Below are positions 17,813 through 26,071 of a stretch of 64,000 bases of DNA, in pieces. The position numbers were made by a program, and so were the translations under genes. This DNA comes from Streptomyces sp. GESEQ-35 (GTDB lineage Bacteria; Actinomycetota; Actinomycetes; Streptomycetales; Streptomycetaceae). The stretch spans positions 1 to 64,000 of the forward strand of contig NZ_JAFFSX010000019.1 in assembly GCF_017948485.1 (NCBI RefSeq). The letters are read 5' to 3'. The notes below the pieces were generated by a model. That model had not been told where the DNA came from. It did not search any database and saw nothing but the letters and a program-made list of their open reading frames with translations. Each line of letters opens with the position of its first letter. Positions within the stretch are counted from its first letter, which is position 1.

Positions 17813-19279
17813 TCAGCTCCCCGTCGGCCGTACGAACTGTGCCGCCGTGCGCACCAGGATGCAGACGTCCTGCCACAGCGACCAGTTGTCGATATAGGCG
17901 TTGTCGTAGCGGCACCGGTCCTCGATCGAGGTGTCACCGCGCAGCCCGTGGATCTGGGCGAGTCCGGTGATCCCGGTCCGCATCCGGTGGCGCGCCGGGT
18001 AGCCCGGATGGGCCTGGCTGAACTTGGCGACGAAGTAGGGCCGTTCGGGTCTGGGCCCGACCAGGCTCATGTCGCCGCGGAAGACGTTCCACAGTTGCAG
18101 CAGCTCGTCCAGCGAGGTGCGGCGCAGGAACTGGCAGAAGCGGCTCATCGCCTGCTCGTCCGCCACGCTCCAGCGGGTCGCGGCCTCGTGCGCGCTGGCG
18201 GGCCGGTGGGTGCGGAACTTCAGCATCGTGAACGGCCGCCCGTCCCTGCCGATCCGCTCCTGCCGGAACACCACGCCGGGCCCGTCCATGACCCGCAGCA
18301 CGAGCGCGCACACCAGCAGAACCGGGCCGGCCAGCACCAGCAGCAAGCCCGAGAGCGCCACGTCGAGCACCCGCTTGCCCACGCTGCCGGGCCGCCGTGC
18401 GCCCGCCGGACACAGCAACCTGCGCGAGAAACCCGCCAGCTGTCCCGTCCCCTTGCGCCAACCGACAGGGCCGTACGACGGAGGGTCCGCGTCCAGTTCC
18501 CACAGCACGCATCCGTACGCGGCAAGACCGCGCAGCAGAGCCGCCTTCTCCACCCGGGTGCCGGCCCCCACGACGAGCACCGTCTCCACACCGTTCTCGA
18601 AGATCGCCCGATGCGCGTCCTGACCCGTGGTCAGCACCGGCAGCCCCGACTCGTCGTCGGCGTCGCCGAGGACTTCCAGGCTGTCGGCGACGAGCCCCAC
18701 CGGCCGCACCCCGCAGCCCGGTTGGCGCAGCAACGCGGCCGCGACCCGCCGGACCGCCACGACCGGACCGACCACCAGAGCGGGACAGGGCCTGCGCCGC
18801 AGCGCCCGGCGCCGGCGCCCGTGCACCGCCGCACGGCCCGTGCACGCCGCCGCGCAGTGCACGGCGACAGCGATGACCAGCACGGTCAACGGGAGAGACC
18901 GCAGCGGTGAGAGCGCCGCGACAGCGGCCCAGCCGACGGTGATCCGTGCGCAGACGGCGGGGAGTTCGTCGAGTACGCCGGGGACGACCGAGGTGTCGTA
19001 CAACAAGGCCCGTCGGTTCAGACCGATCACTCCGAGGGCCAGCAGCGCGATGACCAACGGGTATCCGTGAGCCGCGGGCACGACGAGGGCGCCCAGCAGG
19101 GCGGCGGCGCCGTCGACGAGCCACAGGGGCGCCGGGGAGATCCGCCGCGGACGACGGGATCCCCGCCCGGCGGGCGACCGGCGCCCGGCGGCGCGGCCGC
19201 GCGGGGAGAGAACGGAGACGGCGCCCTCTGCCTCCCGCTGCCGCCCCGCGGGCGGGGTAACGGTGCTTTCCGCGGTCAT
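17813..19279 (-). CDS. Phosphoglycosyl transferase (WbaP/CpsE-like)
   Basis: A 488-residue polyprenol-phosphate glycosyltransferase. The N-terminal half has four membrane helices and a nucleotide-binding-like domain; the C-terminal catalytic domain starts at KRVLDVALSGLLLVLAGPVLL. It holds GPGVVFRQERIGRDGRPFTMLKFRT, SLDELLQLWNVFRGDMSLVGPRPERP and the arginine-rich RHRMRTGITGLAQI. It makes the first membrane-linked sugar of the repeat unit by moving sugar-1-phosphate to undecaprenyl phosphate. It overlaps the upstream glycosyltransferase by ATGA. Confidence 0.9.
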   Translation of the reverse strand: MTAESTVTPPAGRQREAEGAVSVLSPRGRAAGRRSPAGRGSRRPRRISPAPLWLVDGAAALLGALVVPAAHGYPLVIALLALGVIGLNRRALLYDTSVVPGVLDELPAVCARITVGWAAVAALSPLRSLPLTVLVIAVAVHCAAACTGRAAVHGRRRRALRRRPCPALVVGPVVAVRRVAAALLRQPGCGVRPVGLVADSLEVLGDADDESGLPVLTTGQDAHRAIFENGVETVLVVGAGTRVEKAALLRGLAAYGCVLWELDADPPSYGPVGWRKGTGQLAGFSRRLLCPAGARRPGSVGKRVLDVALSGLLLVLAGPVLLVCALVLRVMDGPGVVFRQERIGRDGRPFTMLKFRTHRPASAHEAATRWSVADEQAMSRFCQFLRRTSLDELLQLWNVFRGDMSLVGPRPERPYFVAKFSQAHPGYPARHRMRTGITGLAQIHGLRGDTSIEDRCRYDNAYIDNWSLWQDVCILVRTAAQFVRPTGS

Positions 19280-20493
19280 GTGGCGATGCACTTCCTGGCC
19301 TCGGTGGATACAACCGGCGTGATAGCGGCGCCGAGCAGTTCGCGGTACACGCCGGTCACTGCCTCCGTGGCGTCGCGCAGGTCGTGGGCGACGCGCACGT
19401 GCGCGAGGCCCTGCGCGGCCAGCGCGGTGCGCAGCAGGTCGTCCCGGAGCAGCGTCGTCAGCGCCCGTGCCAGCGCGCCGGGGTCCTCCGGCGGCACCAG
19501 GCAGGACGGCAGATGGCCGGGCGGCAGGCTCTCGCGCGCCCCGTCCACGTTGGTGACGACGACCGGCCGGGCGCACGCCATGGCCTCCAGCGGGGCCAGC
19601 GCCATGCCCTCCCAGCGGGACGGCAGGACCACGACGTCGGCGGCCCGGTACCAGGCGGCGATGTCGGATCTCGCGCCGGCGAACTCCACCGACGCGGGCG
19701 CACCGGCGCGCAGCCGGTCCGCGTCCGGGCCGTCGCCGACCAGCACCAGTCGCGCGCCGGCCACCCGCCGCACCACCTCGGGCCAGGCCTGAAGGAGCAC
19801 GTCCTGCCCCTTCTGCCGGCACAGCCGGCCCACGCACACGACGAGCGGACCGTCCCCCACTCTCGGCTTCGCTCGAGCGGGGGCACCCCCATCGGACCGC
19901 GCGCGGTCTCCCTCCGGCCGGAACCTGTGAGTGTCGACACCGTTGGGGACCACCCGCCACCGGGCGGTGATTCCGCATCGCTCCCCGGTACGCCGTTCCG
20001 CCTCGCTCACGCACACCACACGCGTCGCCCACCGCGCCCCGAACCGCTCCCAGCCCAGCGCCAGCCGCGCGACGACTCCGTCCGCGGCCTCGAACGACCA
20101 GGCGTGCGGCTGAAAGACGGTCGGAAGGCGGCCGTGCACCGCGAGCCGGGCCGCGAGCCCCGCCTTCGCGCTGTGCGCGTGCACCAGGTCCGGCCGCACA
20201 TCGCGCACGAGCCGCGCCAACCGCCGTACCTCGGCCGGGAGCCGGTGCCCCGGTGAGCGGGTCGCGTCCCAGCGGAGCACCGTGCAGCCCAGCGCGCGCA
20301 GGGCGTCCGTCAGCGTGCCGCCCTCCGGACAGGCCGCGGTCACCCGCAGCCCCACGGCGAGCTGCGCCGCCACCAGGTCCGTCACGACCCGCGCGACACC
20401 GCCCTCGACGGGCTGAGTGACATGCAGAATGCGCGCCGCGCGCGCGGCGGAGGGCCTCGCACGGCACGGGGCGGGACCCGGGGAGATATCCAT
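19276..20493 (-). CDS. Glycosyltransferase, first gene of EPS operon
   Basis: A 405-residue GT4-type enzyme: RILHVTQPVEGGVARVVTDL, LVHAHSAKAGLAARLAV, VVPNGVDTHRF, VVCVGRLCRQKGQDVLL and the donor motif LPSRWEGMALAPLEAMACARPVV. The HAHSAKAG signature is common in exopolysaccharide glycosyltransferases adjacent to WbaP-like enzymes. The ATG at 20493 is preferred; in-frame codons upstream to 20574 encode an unlikely arginine-rich extension. It opens a run of eight genes read leftwards. Confidence 0.85.
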   Translation of the reverse strand: MDISPGPAPCRARPSAARAARILHVTQPVEGGVARVVTDLVAAQLAVGLRVTAACPEGGTLTDALRALGCTVLRWDATRSPGHRLPAEVRRLARLVRDVRPDLVHAHSAKAGLAARLAVHGRLPTVFQPHAWSFEAADGVVARLALGWERFGARWATRVVCVSEAERRTGERCGITARWRVVPNGVDTHRFRPEGDRARSDGGAPARAKPRVGDGPLVVCVGRLCRQKGQDVLLQAWPEVVRRVAGARLVLVGDGPDADRLRAGAPASVEFAGARSDIAAWYRAADVVVLPSRWEGMALAPLEAMACARPVVVTNVDGARESLPPGHLPSCLVPPEDPGALARALTTLLRDDLLRTALAAQGLAHVRVAHDLRDATEAVTGVYRELLGAAITPVVSTEARKCIAT

Positions 20494-21127
20494 GACCGAG
20501 GCCGCCCTTCCGAGGTAAATCGTCCGAACCAGCAACGGATATGCGGCTCGCGTTCTCGATATGAAATCCCGCACCTGTTCGAGAGGGTTCGGTTCTGTGG
20601 TTCAACAGGCTTCGTTGGATTCAGGGGTTGAGCAGCACCAGGCGCATAGCCATATTTATCGCCGAATCGGTCATCCGTGTTGGAACGGCGACGCTTTCCG
20701 AGTTGTTTCTCGCGCTGGACCACCCATTCGGAGTCGCCGTGCGGGGTGTTCCCGGGCCGCCACTCGATCGGTTGCGGCCCCGGCATGCCGACTTAACGGT
20801 GATCACACGATCCGAAATTCGCCAGAGGGGAACGCCGACGCCGACTCGGACTGATCTCCGTCGGCCGCCCCCGCCAAGGCCCCCGGTCCGGCTCGGCCGA
20901 CAAGGTGGAACCCGCGGCCCTGCCCGGCCTGCCGCCCTTCTGACACCGGGAGGCGCAACGGGTCTTTTCGTATGAGTTCCTGGAACTTGTCGGCGGCAGA
21001 GTTTCCAGGCAGGGCCACTCTCGTTAGCCCGGGAGAACTGAGACCGAGTCACTCGCGATGCCCGAAGAATGAAAACCCCTCTGCCGGCCGCGAGTTACGG
21101 AAGATGATTTGCCAAGAAAGGCGCACG
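20494..21127. other. Intergenic region between EPS operon and small secreted proteins
   Basis: About 630 bp with lower GC than its flanks (notably 20500-20710), divergent between two units. It must hold the EPS operon promoter and that of the gene at 21128. I saw no convincing gene, repeat or clear -10/-35 pair; short reading frames here lack ribosome sites and family features. Confidence 0.5.
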
Positions 21128-21436
21128 ATGAAGAACTTGAAGGCCGCTGCCGTGGTCGTCGGCTCCCTTGCCATCGCCGGCGGCGCCGTACCCGCCGCCG
21201 CGGCGGTGGACATGCCGTCGCAGGGCCTCGTCGAGAACGGAAAGACGGTCGCGCGCAGCCTCCCCTCAGCCGCCAAGGTGCCGACGGGCTTCGTGGGCAA
21301 CAACGTCAAGCGCACGGCGGACGACATGAAGGACCGTGTGAAGGGGCAGGGAATCGTGAAGACCCCTGTCTTCGGCGCCGCCCTGCCGAACCCCGTCGAC
21401 GGGCAGCTGCTCGGCGGACTTCCGGTCGGCAAGTAG
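21128..21436 (+). CDS. Small secreted protein
   Basis: A 102-residue protein with a clear signal peptide (MKNLKAAAVVVGSLAIAGGAVPAAAA) and a mature part of about 76 residues rich in Val, Gly and Lys, ending LLGGLPVGK. AAAGG precedes the ATG. No cysteines and no recognised domain. Its position beside four other small secreted proteins suggests a surface or spore-related role, but that is inference only. Confidence 0.75.
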   Translation: MKNLKAAAVVVGSLAIAGGAVPAAAAVDMPSQGLVENGKTVARSLPSAAKVPTGFVGNNVKRTADDMKDRVKGQGIVKTPVFGAALPNPVDGQLLGGLPVGK

Positions 21437-21474
21437 GCGATCAAGCAGGCGTTTCCCTCCTCGCCGCTCCGACC

Positions 21475-21503
21475 GGGTCGGCTCCGCACCTCGGAGCCGG
21501 CCC
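21475..21503 (+). terminator. Hairpin terminator
   Basis: A 12-bp stem (GGGTCGGCTCCG at 21475-21486 with 21492-21503, one G-T pair) and 5-base loop lie 38 bp past the stop of the plus-strand small secreted protein. Confidence 0.7.
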
Positions 21504-21642
21504 TTCGGCATGTACGGGGGAATCCAATTGCCCTGTGCCCCACTGGGCCAAACGAACGAATCAGGGTGACCACGGCCTGCACAGCTCCGTTGGCCTTATC
21601 GAATGGGCGCTCTTTCCTCCTTGTTGGCGCTCTCTCATGATC

Positions 21643-21680
21643 GTGGGCCCTGACTGCGCTTTGACGCGGACAGGGCCCAC
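21643..21680 (-). terminator. Hairpin, second terminator of the GGLLF cluster
   Basis: A 10-bp perfect stem (GTGGGCCCTG at 21643-21652 with 21671-21680) with a short inner GCG/CGC pairing. It lies beyond the 18-bp hairpin at 21708 and could back it up, or serve convergent transcription. Confidence 0.5.
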
Positions 21681-21707
21681 GGGCTTTCCGCGGAACTCAC
21701 AGAAAAG

Positions 21708-21747
21708 CCGATGGCGGTCCGCCGGGTTTCCGGCGGACCGCCATCGG
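21708..21747 (-). terminator. Strong hairpin terminator of the GGLLF cluster
   Basis: An 18-bp perfect stem (21708-21725 with 21730-21747) closes a 4-base GTTT loop, 13 bp past the stop of the last GGLLF gene. It is the most stable hairpin in the area. Confidence 0.75.
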
Positions 21748-21759
21748 GCGAAGCACTGC

Positions 21760-22080
21760 TCAGAACAGCAGTCCACCGACGTACGGGGCCTGCTGCGACT
21801 GGTCGATCTTGTCCGTGTTGCAGGAGGCGTAGTGCGAGTTCGGCGCGACGACACCGCCGAGGACGGCTCCGTTGGACCACGGGGCGAGGCAGCGAGCGTC
21901 GAGCACGGAGCCGTTGACGACGGCAATGCCCTGCTGGGGTTCGTTCACGACGACCGGGGACGCCGAGAAACCGCTACCGCCCTTGACGGTGGTGGTGTCG
22001 CCGTCGGCCGCCGCGGCACCGCCGGTCGCCAGGACGATGCCTGCGGCGATGGCGGAAATGGCCGTAACCTTGTTACGCAT
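21760..22080 (-). CDS. Small secreted GGLLF-family protein, paralogue 1
   Basis: A 106-residue protein with signal peptide (MRNKVTAISAIAAGIVLATGGAAAA) and a mature part of about 80 residues. The family I define here by comparing three neighbours shares SPVVVN, PQQG, VVNG, one Cys in RC, PWSNG, NSHYASCNT with the second Cys, DQSQ, APY and a C-terminal GGLLF. The two conserved cysteines could form a disulphide. No known chaplin or rodlin motif is present. GGAAAGG lies 9 bases before the ATG. Confidence 0.8.
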   Translation of the reverse strand: MRNKVTAISAIAAGIVLATGGAAAADGDTTTVKGGSGFSASPVVVNEPQQGIAVVNGSVLDARCLAPWSNGAVLGGVVAPNSHYASCNTDKIDQSQQAPYVGGLLF

Positions 22081-22114
22081 GAGTTGAGCCTTTCCGGGCT
22101 GCGTTTGGGTTTAC

Positions 22115-22137
22115 CTGCTCCGAATTGCTCGGAGCAG
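22115..22137 (-). terminator. Intergenic hairpin between paralogues 1 and 2
   Basis: A 9-bp perfect stem (CTGCTCCGA at 22115-22123 with 22129-22137) begins 4 bp past the stop of the upstream paralogue. No U-tract. It may end or attenuate read-through between the tandem genes. A related shorter hairpin sits in the next gap (22498-22503 with 22514-22519). Confidence 0.5.
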
Positions 22138-22140
22138 GAG

Positions 22141-22458
22141 TCAGAACAGCAGGCCGCCCTTGTAGGGGGCGTTCTGCGACTGGTCGATCTTGGCCGTGTT
22201 GCAGGAGGCGTAGTGCGAGTTCGGCGCGGCGACGCCGGCCAGCACGGCTCCGTTGGACCACGGCACGGCACAGCGGAGGTCGACGACCGTGCCGTTGACG
22301 ACGGCTACGCCTTGCTGAGGGGCGTTGACGACGACCGGGGACGACGAGAAGCCGCTACCGCCGGTGACGTCCGTGCAGTCGCAGGCCGCGGCGGTGCCGC
22401 CGGCCGCGAGCGCGAGACCTGCTGCCAGGGCGGAAATGGCCGTAACCTTCTTACGCAT
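22141..22458 (-). CDS. Small secreted GGLLF-family protein, paralogue 2
   Basis: A 105-residue paralogue of the gene at 21760 with the same signal peptide style (MRKKVTAISALAAGLALAAGGTAAA) and the same GGLLF end. The mature N-terminus carries an additional CDC motif (CDCTDVTGG) that the other two copies lack, giving four cysteines. The 5' leader (CCCGGAAAGGCGCAATTC) is nearly the same as that of paralogue 1, showing that the duplication included the ribosome site. Confidence 0.8.
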   Translation of the reverse strand: MRKKVTAISALAAGLALAAGGTAAACDCTDVTGGSGFSSSPVVVNAPQQGVAVVNGTVVDLRCAVPWSNGAVLAGVAAPNSHYASCNTAKIDQSQNAPYKGGLLF

Positions 22459-22520
22459 GAATTGCGCCTTTCCGGGCTGCGTTTGGGGGTTCACCTGCTC
22501 CGTACTGCTCGGAACGGAGA

Positions 22521-22868
22521 TCAGAACAGCAGGCCACCCTTGTAAGGGGCGTTCTGCGACTGGTCGACCTTGTCCGTGTTGCAGCTGGCGTAGTGCGAGT
22601 TCGTTGCGACGACGCCGCCGAGGACGGATCCGTTGGACCACGGGGCCAGGCAGCGACCGTCGACGAGGGTGCCGTTGACGACCAGAACGCCCTGCTGAGG
22701 GGCGTTCACGACGACCGGGGACGACGAGAAGCCGCCACCGCCCTTGACGGTGGTGCTGTTGCCGCTGCCGCCGCCGCTGACGCTGCCGCCGTCGGCCAGG
22801 GCAGTGCCGGCGGTGCCGACGACGGTGCTGAGGGCGAGGGCCGTGATGACCGCGAACTTCTTGGACAA
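22521..22868 (-). CDS. Small secreted GGLLF-family protein, paralogue 3
   Basis: A 115-residue paralogue with signal peptide (KKFAVITALALSTVVGTAGTALA) and a longer Gly/Ser-rich mature N-terminus (SVSGGGSGNSTTVKGGGG) before the shared SPVVVN...GGLLF core. The start is TTG at 22868, supported by AGGAAGGA 6 bases upstream; no ATG or GTG fits. It is the first of the three in transcription order, and its leader differs from the other two. Confidence 0.8.
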   Translation of the reverse strand: MSKKFAVITALALSTVVGTAGTALADGGSVSGGGSGNSTTVKGGGGFSSSPVVVNAPQQGVLVVNGTLVDGRCLAPWSNGSVLGGVVATNSHYASCNTDKVDQSQNAPYKGGLLF

Positions 22869-23075
22869 CTCGATTCCTTCCTGAATTCACGGTTGCGCAC
22901 GCTTACGTACCAGGAAACCCCTATAAGCGCGCATAAGTCACGGTGAGATCATTCAAACACGGGCAGATTCCATCGGATGGCGCAATGCGGTGTGCCCGCA
23001 GGGGATCCGAATTTGGAATCCACGCGATGTTCCAAGAAATGCCTGGTTCGTGGCGCCGTATGGACGGCGACGTGC

Positions 23076-23114
23076 GTCCGGCCCACCGGCAGGGTGAGGG
23101 CCGGTGGGCCGGAC
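23076..23114 (-). terminator. Hairpin terminator
   Basis: A perfect 15-bp stem (GTCCGGCCCACCGGC at 23076-23090 with 23100-23114) and 9-base loop, downstream of the minus-strand gene ending at 23262. The rest of the 22869-23261 gap shows only an AT-richer promoter-like stretch near 22920-22960, ahead of paralogue 3. Confidence 0.7.
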
Positions 23115-23261
23115 GGGTGCTTCGCGGGGCCGATGGGCTTGCGGACCCGCCGTGTGCGGAGGTGGAGCTGCGGGTCCGGAGCCGGCGTCTGGGTCTGGTC
23201 GGTCTCCGGCTGCCGAGAACCGGATCAGAGTCTCAGAATTCCGGGCCCGGTTGCCGGCTCG

Positions 23262-23651
23262 TCACTTGGGGAGCAAGGTGCCGAGCCCGGCGGAGGTCGG
23301 CGCCTGCAACGGGTGGACCTGGACGGATCCCTTTCCGGCCGGGTTCTTCACCGGAATCGTGGGCTTTTTGTTGGCGCTCGGGTCCATTCCGTCCAGGTAA
23401 ATGCCGGACATTCCCCCCGAAGCGTTCTCGTCGAACGCGCTGCCCTTTCCGATCTGACCTTCGCGGGCCAGCCGCGTCACGGTGTCGGCCGCCGGCACGA
23501 CCGCCGGAGTCACCTTGGTCGGGGACATGAGACCACCCAGGGGGCTCGTGTTGATCCCCGTTCCCCCGGTGGCCGACGCCGCGACGGCGGAGCCGCCCAC
23601 AAGACCCGCACCGATGGCCAACGCCGCAGTGGTGAAAACTGCCTTCTTCAT
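23262..23651 (-). CDS. Small secreted protein
   Basis: A 129-residue exported protein: signal peptide (MKKAVFTTAALAIGAGLVGGSAVAASA), then a mature part with no cysteines rich in Gly, Pro, Lys and Thr (GGMSGIYLDGMDPSANKKP, QVHPLQAPTSAGLGTLLPK). GAGGTGA precedes the ATG. It has no recognised domain and lacks the GGLLF-family motifs of its neighbours, but shares their genomic setting and size. Confidence 0.75.
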   Translation of the reverse strand: MKKAVFTTAALAIGAGLVGGSAVAASATGGTGINTSPLGGLMSPTKVTPAVVPAADTVTRLAREGQIGKGSAFDENASGGMSGIYLDGMDPSANKKPTIPVKNPAGKGSVQVHPLQAPTSAGLGTLLPK

Positions 23652-23787
23652 GATTCACCTCGCGTGAAAGTTACCTCTGATCCGACGGTTGGAGAACATA
23701 GCAGTCCATGAGCTCTGCAAAAGCGACGCGTTACTCCATACGCATGAAAGCCGCAGGAGTGAAGAATGCAATACGCGGAGCGCTGCG

Positions 23788-23829
23788 AATTGATTGGCAT
23801 CTGGTCGGCGAATCAATTGATCGTATAGT
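23788..23829 (+). promoter_or_regulatory. Inverted repeat with -10-like box
   Basis: AATTGATT (23788-23795) is repeated inverted as AATCAATT (23811-23818), centre to centre about two helix turns, with TATAGT at 23824-23829 right after it. This is unusually AT-rich for the window and looks like an operator over the promoter of the GH16-like gene at 23892. Confidence 0.45.
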
Positions 23830-23891
23830 GCGTCCGACTCGGTTCGACTGCACAGACGAACCGAAAGCGGATTTCGCCTACCCTCGCCGTC

Positions 23892-24581
23892 ATGACCACC
23901 GGCACGTCGCTCATCTGGTCGGAAGAGTTCAACACCCCGATCGCCTGGGGCTCCAAATGGGTCGGCGACAGAACGAGCGCCTACCGCTACGGCGATCACA
24001 ACCCGGACGACAACAAGCTCGACTGGCTCACCCCCAACCGTGTGATCGTCTCGGACGGCGTGGCCACCTTCACCGCCACACCGGTCGGCCACGCCCTGGA
24101 GAACGGCCGCCAGGCCTGGCACACCGGCCTCCTCACCACCGAGTACTCCTGCGAGGGTTTCCAGGTGAGGACCGGCGACTACATCGAGACCCGCGTGAGA
24201 CTGCCCTCCGGGACCGGGGCCTGGCCGGCGCTGTGGACCTGGAAGGACGGCGAGAACGAGATCGACGTCTTCGAATACCACCCGGACAACCCGAACCTGC
24301 TGGAGCTGTCCAACCACGTCAACTGTGCGTCGACGTACCACACCGACGTCGACGCGGTGGCCCCGGAGAAGTGGGTGACCATCGGTACCCGCTGCGGCGC
24401 GGATTCCGTCGAGTGGTACGTCAATGGCGAACGGGTCTGCTCCGACGGCACCGGCGTCGGCCCCGACTGGTCGGCATACCTGATCCTGAACCTGTCGCTG
24501 AGCGCCGGCCAGTACCACCCGGCCCCTTCCGGCGCGGTTCCGATCACCTTCGACGCCGACTATCTGCGCGTCTACCGCTGA
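23892..24581 (+). CDS. GH16-like beta-glucanase/lectin-fold enzyme
   Basis: A 229-residue single-domain protein of the concanavalin-like GH16 group. ENEIDVFEYH near residue 131 contains the ExDxxE catalytic signature (both Glu and the Asp present). FEVRTGDYIE-like edge strands and the final ITFDADYLRVYR match the C-terminal strand of the fold. There is no signal peptide at this start and no ribosome site before the ATG, so translation may be leaderless and the enzyme may be intracellular or exported otherwise. Typical members are secreted, so this is odd. Confidence 0.75.
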   Translation: MTTGTSLIWSEEFNTPIAWGSKWVGDRTSAYRYGDHNPDDNKLDWLTPNRVIVSDGVATFTATPVGHALENGRQAWHTGLLTTEYSCEGFQVRTGDYIETRVRLPSGTGAWPALWTWKDGENEIDVFEYHPDNPNLLELSNHVNCASTYHTDVDAVAPEKWVTIGTRCGADSVEWYVNGERVCSDGTGVGPDWSAYLILNLSLSAGQYHPAPSGAVPITFDADYLRVYR

Positions 24582-24681
24582 CCGACGGGGGCGACACCGC
24601 CGTATGGCCGCGTCGGTGGTGACTGTGGGGTGCCTTGCGCGGTTGCTCGTACAGACAGCCGAACCGTGCGAGGAGTGAGCG

Positions 24682-25182
24682 ATGACCGTCAGCGCCGGCG
24701 GGGTATCGGTGGGTGCGGAACAGGGGGCGGGCACCCCGGTGAGCGGCGAGCCGGGGAGGCGGACGCGGCGGGAGGTGGCGCGCGGGCTGCTCGCCGCGTC
24801 CGCCGCCGTGGCGCTCGCCCCGGTCGTCGCGGCCTCCCGGCCCTTGCGGCCCGCGGACGGACCGGTGGCCACCGACACCGCCTTCGACGAGACGTACCAC
24901 GGCCGCCGTATCCAGGGTTTTCTCGTTCCCCTCGGGGGTCTCGGCGCCTTCGACGTCGAATGGCACGTCACCGTGGACGGCCACCCGCTGCACCTGATGC
25001 GCCGTGCCGACGGCACCTGGCTGAGCATGCTCGACCACTACAGCTGGTACCGGAACCCGCTGGAGGCGACCCGTGCGGCCGTCGACGAACTCGGGCCCCG
25101 CGGGCGGCTGCGCGTCCTGGCCCCCGGGCCGTTCGGCGGCGGACATCCGCACAAGGGGGCAGGGCATGACGTACGTGCGTAA
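24682..25182 (+). CDS. melC1: Tyrosinase copper chaperone MelC1
   Basis: A 166-residue MelC1-type protein with a Tat-like signal (RRTRREVARGLLAASAAVALAP) and the conserved C-terminal core FDETYHGRRIQG, HLMRRADGTWLSMLDHYS and NPLEATRAAVDEL. In Streptomyces MelC1 loads copper on the tyrosinase and carries it through the Tat pathway. GAGGAG lies upstream of the ATG. It overlaps the tyrosinase gene by 17 bp, as in other mel operons. Confidence 0.9.
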   Translation: MTVSAGGVSVGAEQGAGTPVSGEPGRRTRREVARGLLAASAAVALAPVVAASRPLRPADGPVATDTAFDETYHGRRIQGFLVPLGGLGAFDVEWHVTVDGHPLHLMRRADGTWLSMLDHYSWYRNPLEATRAAVDELGPRGRLRVLAPGPFGGGHPHKGAGHDVRA

Positions 25183-26026
25183 GGACGCGAGCAAGCTGAC
25201 GCGCACCGAGCGGCGGCGGTTCGTCGAGGCGCTGCTGGAGGTCAAACGGCGTGGTGAGTACGACGAGTTCGTACGGCTGCACATCGCGCACTTCGTCGGG
25301 GACGGCGACCGTGGCCTGCGCGCCGCCCATATGACGCCCTCCTTCCTGCCCTGGCACCGCCGGTTCCTGCTGGACCTGGAGCGCGCTCTGCGCCGCGTCG
25401 ACTCCTCGGTGACGGTGCCGTACTGGGACTGGACCCGGGACCGTACGGCCACCTCGGTGCCGTGGACCGACGAACTGCTCGGCGGCAACGGGCGGCCCGG
25501 CGACCGGCAGGTGATGACCGGGCCGTTCGCCCATGCGGCGGGCAAATGGACCATCAGGGTGGGTGTCACCGACGGCGAGTTCCTCATCCGGGACCTGGGC
25601 CGCTCGCGGAGTCCGATCGACCTGCCCACCAGGGACGATCTGAACCGGGCACTGGACGACCCCGTCTACGACGTCCCCCCGTGGGACTCGACGGTCACCC
25701 AGGGCTTCCGCAACAAGCTGGAGGGATGGGGCAGCGGCAGCGGCTCATGGCGCAACCACAACCGGGTGCATCGCTGGGTCGGGGGTGCCATGCTCACCGG
25801 CGCGTCCGTCAACGACCCCGTCTTCTGGCTGGTCCACGCCTTCGTGGACCTCCAGTGGTACCGCTGGCAGCGGCGCTACCGCGGCCACCGCTATCTGCCG
25901 GCGCAGCCGCCCGGCCCCGGCAGCGCCCAGTACGGCCGGATCGTCGCCCGGCACCAGAGGCTGCCGCCGTGGCACGTGACTCCGGACCAGCTGGAGGACA
26001 TGTCCACGGTCTACCGGTACGCCTAG
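25166..26026 (+). CDS. melC2: Tyrosinase MelC2 (divergent, MelD2-like)
   Basis: A 286-residue type-3 copper monooxygenase that oxidises monophenols and diphenols to quinones. Copper A histidines are in RLHIAHF, AAHMTP and LPWHRRF; copper B histidines are in HNRVHRW and FWLVHAF. The usual HHA before DxLW reads VHA here and the next segment is DLQWYRWQ; the second His, the actual ligand in known structures, is kept. MTYVRK is the start, inside the end of melC1. The changes fit the divergent second tyrosinase found in several Streptomyces. Confidence 0.85.
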   Translation: MTYVRKDASKLTRTERRRFVEALLEVKRRGEYDEFVRLHIAHFVGDGDRGLRAAHMTPSFLPWHRRFLLDLERALRRVDSSVTVPYWDWTRDRTATSVPWTDELLGGNGRPGDRQVMTGPFAHAAGKWTIRVGVTDGEFLIRDLGRSRSPIDLPTRDDLNRALDDPVYDVPPWDSTVTQGFRNKLEGWGSGSGSWRNHNRVHRWVGGAMLTGASVNDPVFWLVHAFVDLQWYRWQRRYRGHRYLPAQPPGPGSAQYGRIVARHQRLPPWHVTPDQLEDMSTVYRYA

Positions 26027-26071
26027 CAAAAATCGCTCGGCCCTGCGACGGACGTCCATTAGCCTCCGGGC

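Noticed and set aside
14457..17915. One minus-strand frame of over 1100 codons covering flippase and polymerase genes
   Set aside because: Only the part from 16481 is real; upstream it is the wrong frame for the Wzy-like protein, which has its own start and motifs.
21760..22868. GGLLF proteins as chaplins or rodlins
   Set aside because: They lack the chaplin hydrophobic repeat with GN.C-type cysteines and the rodlin core, despite similar size and export.
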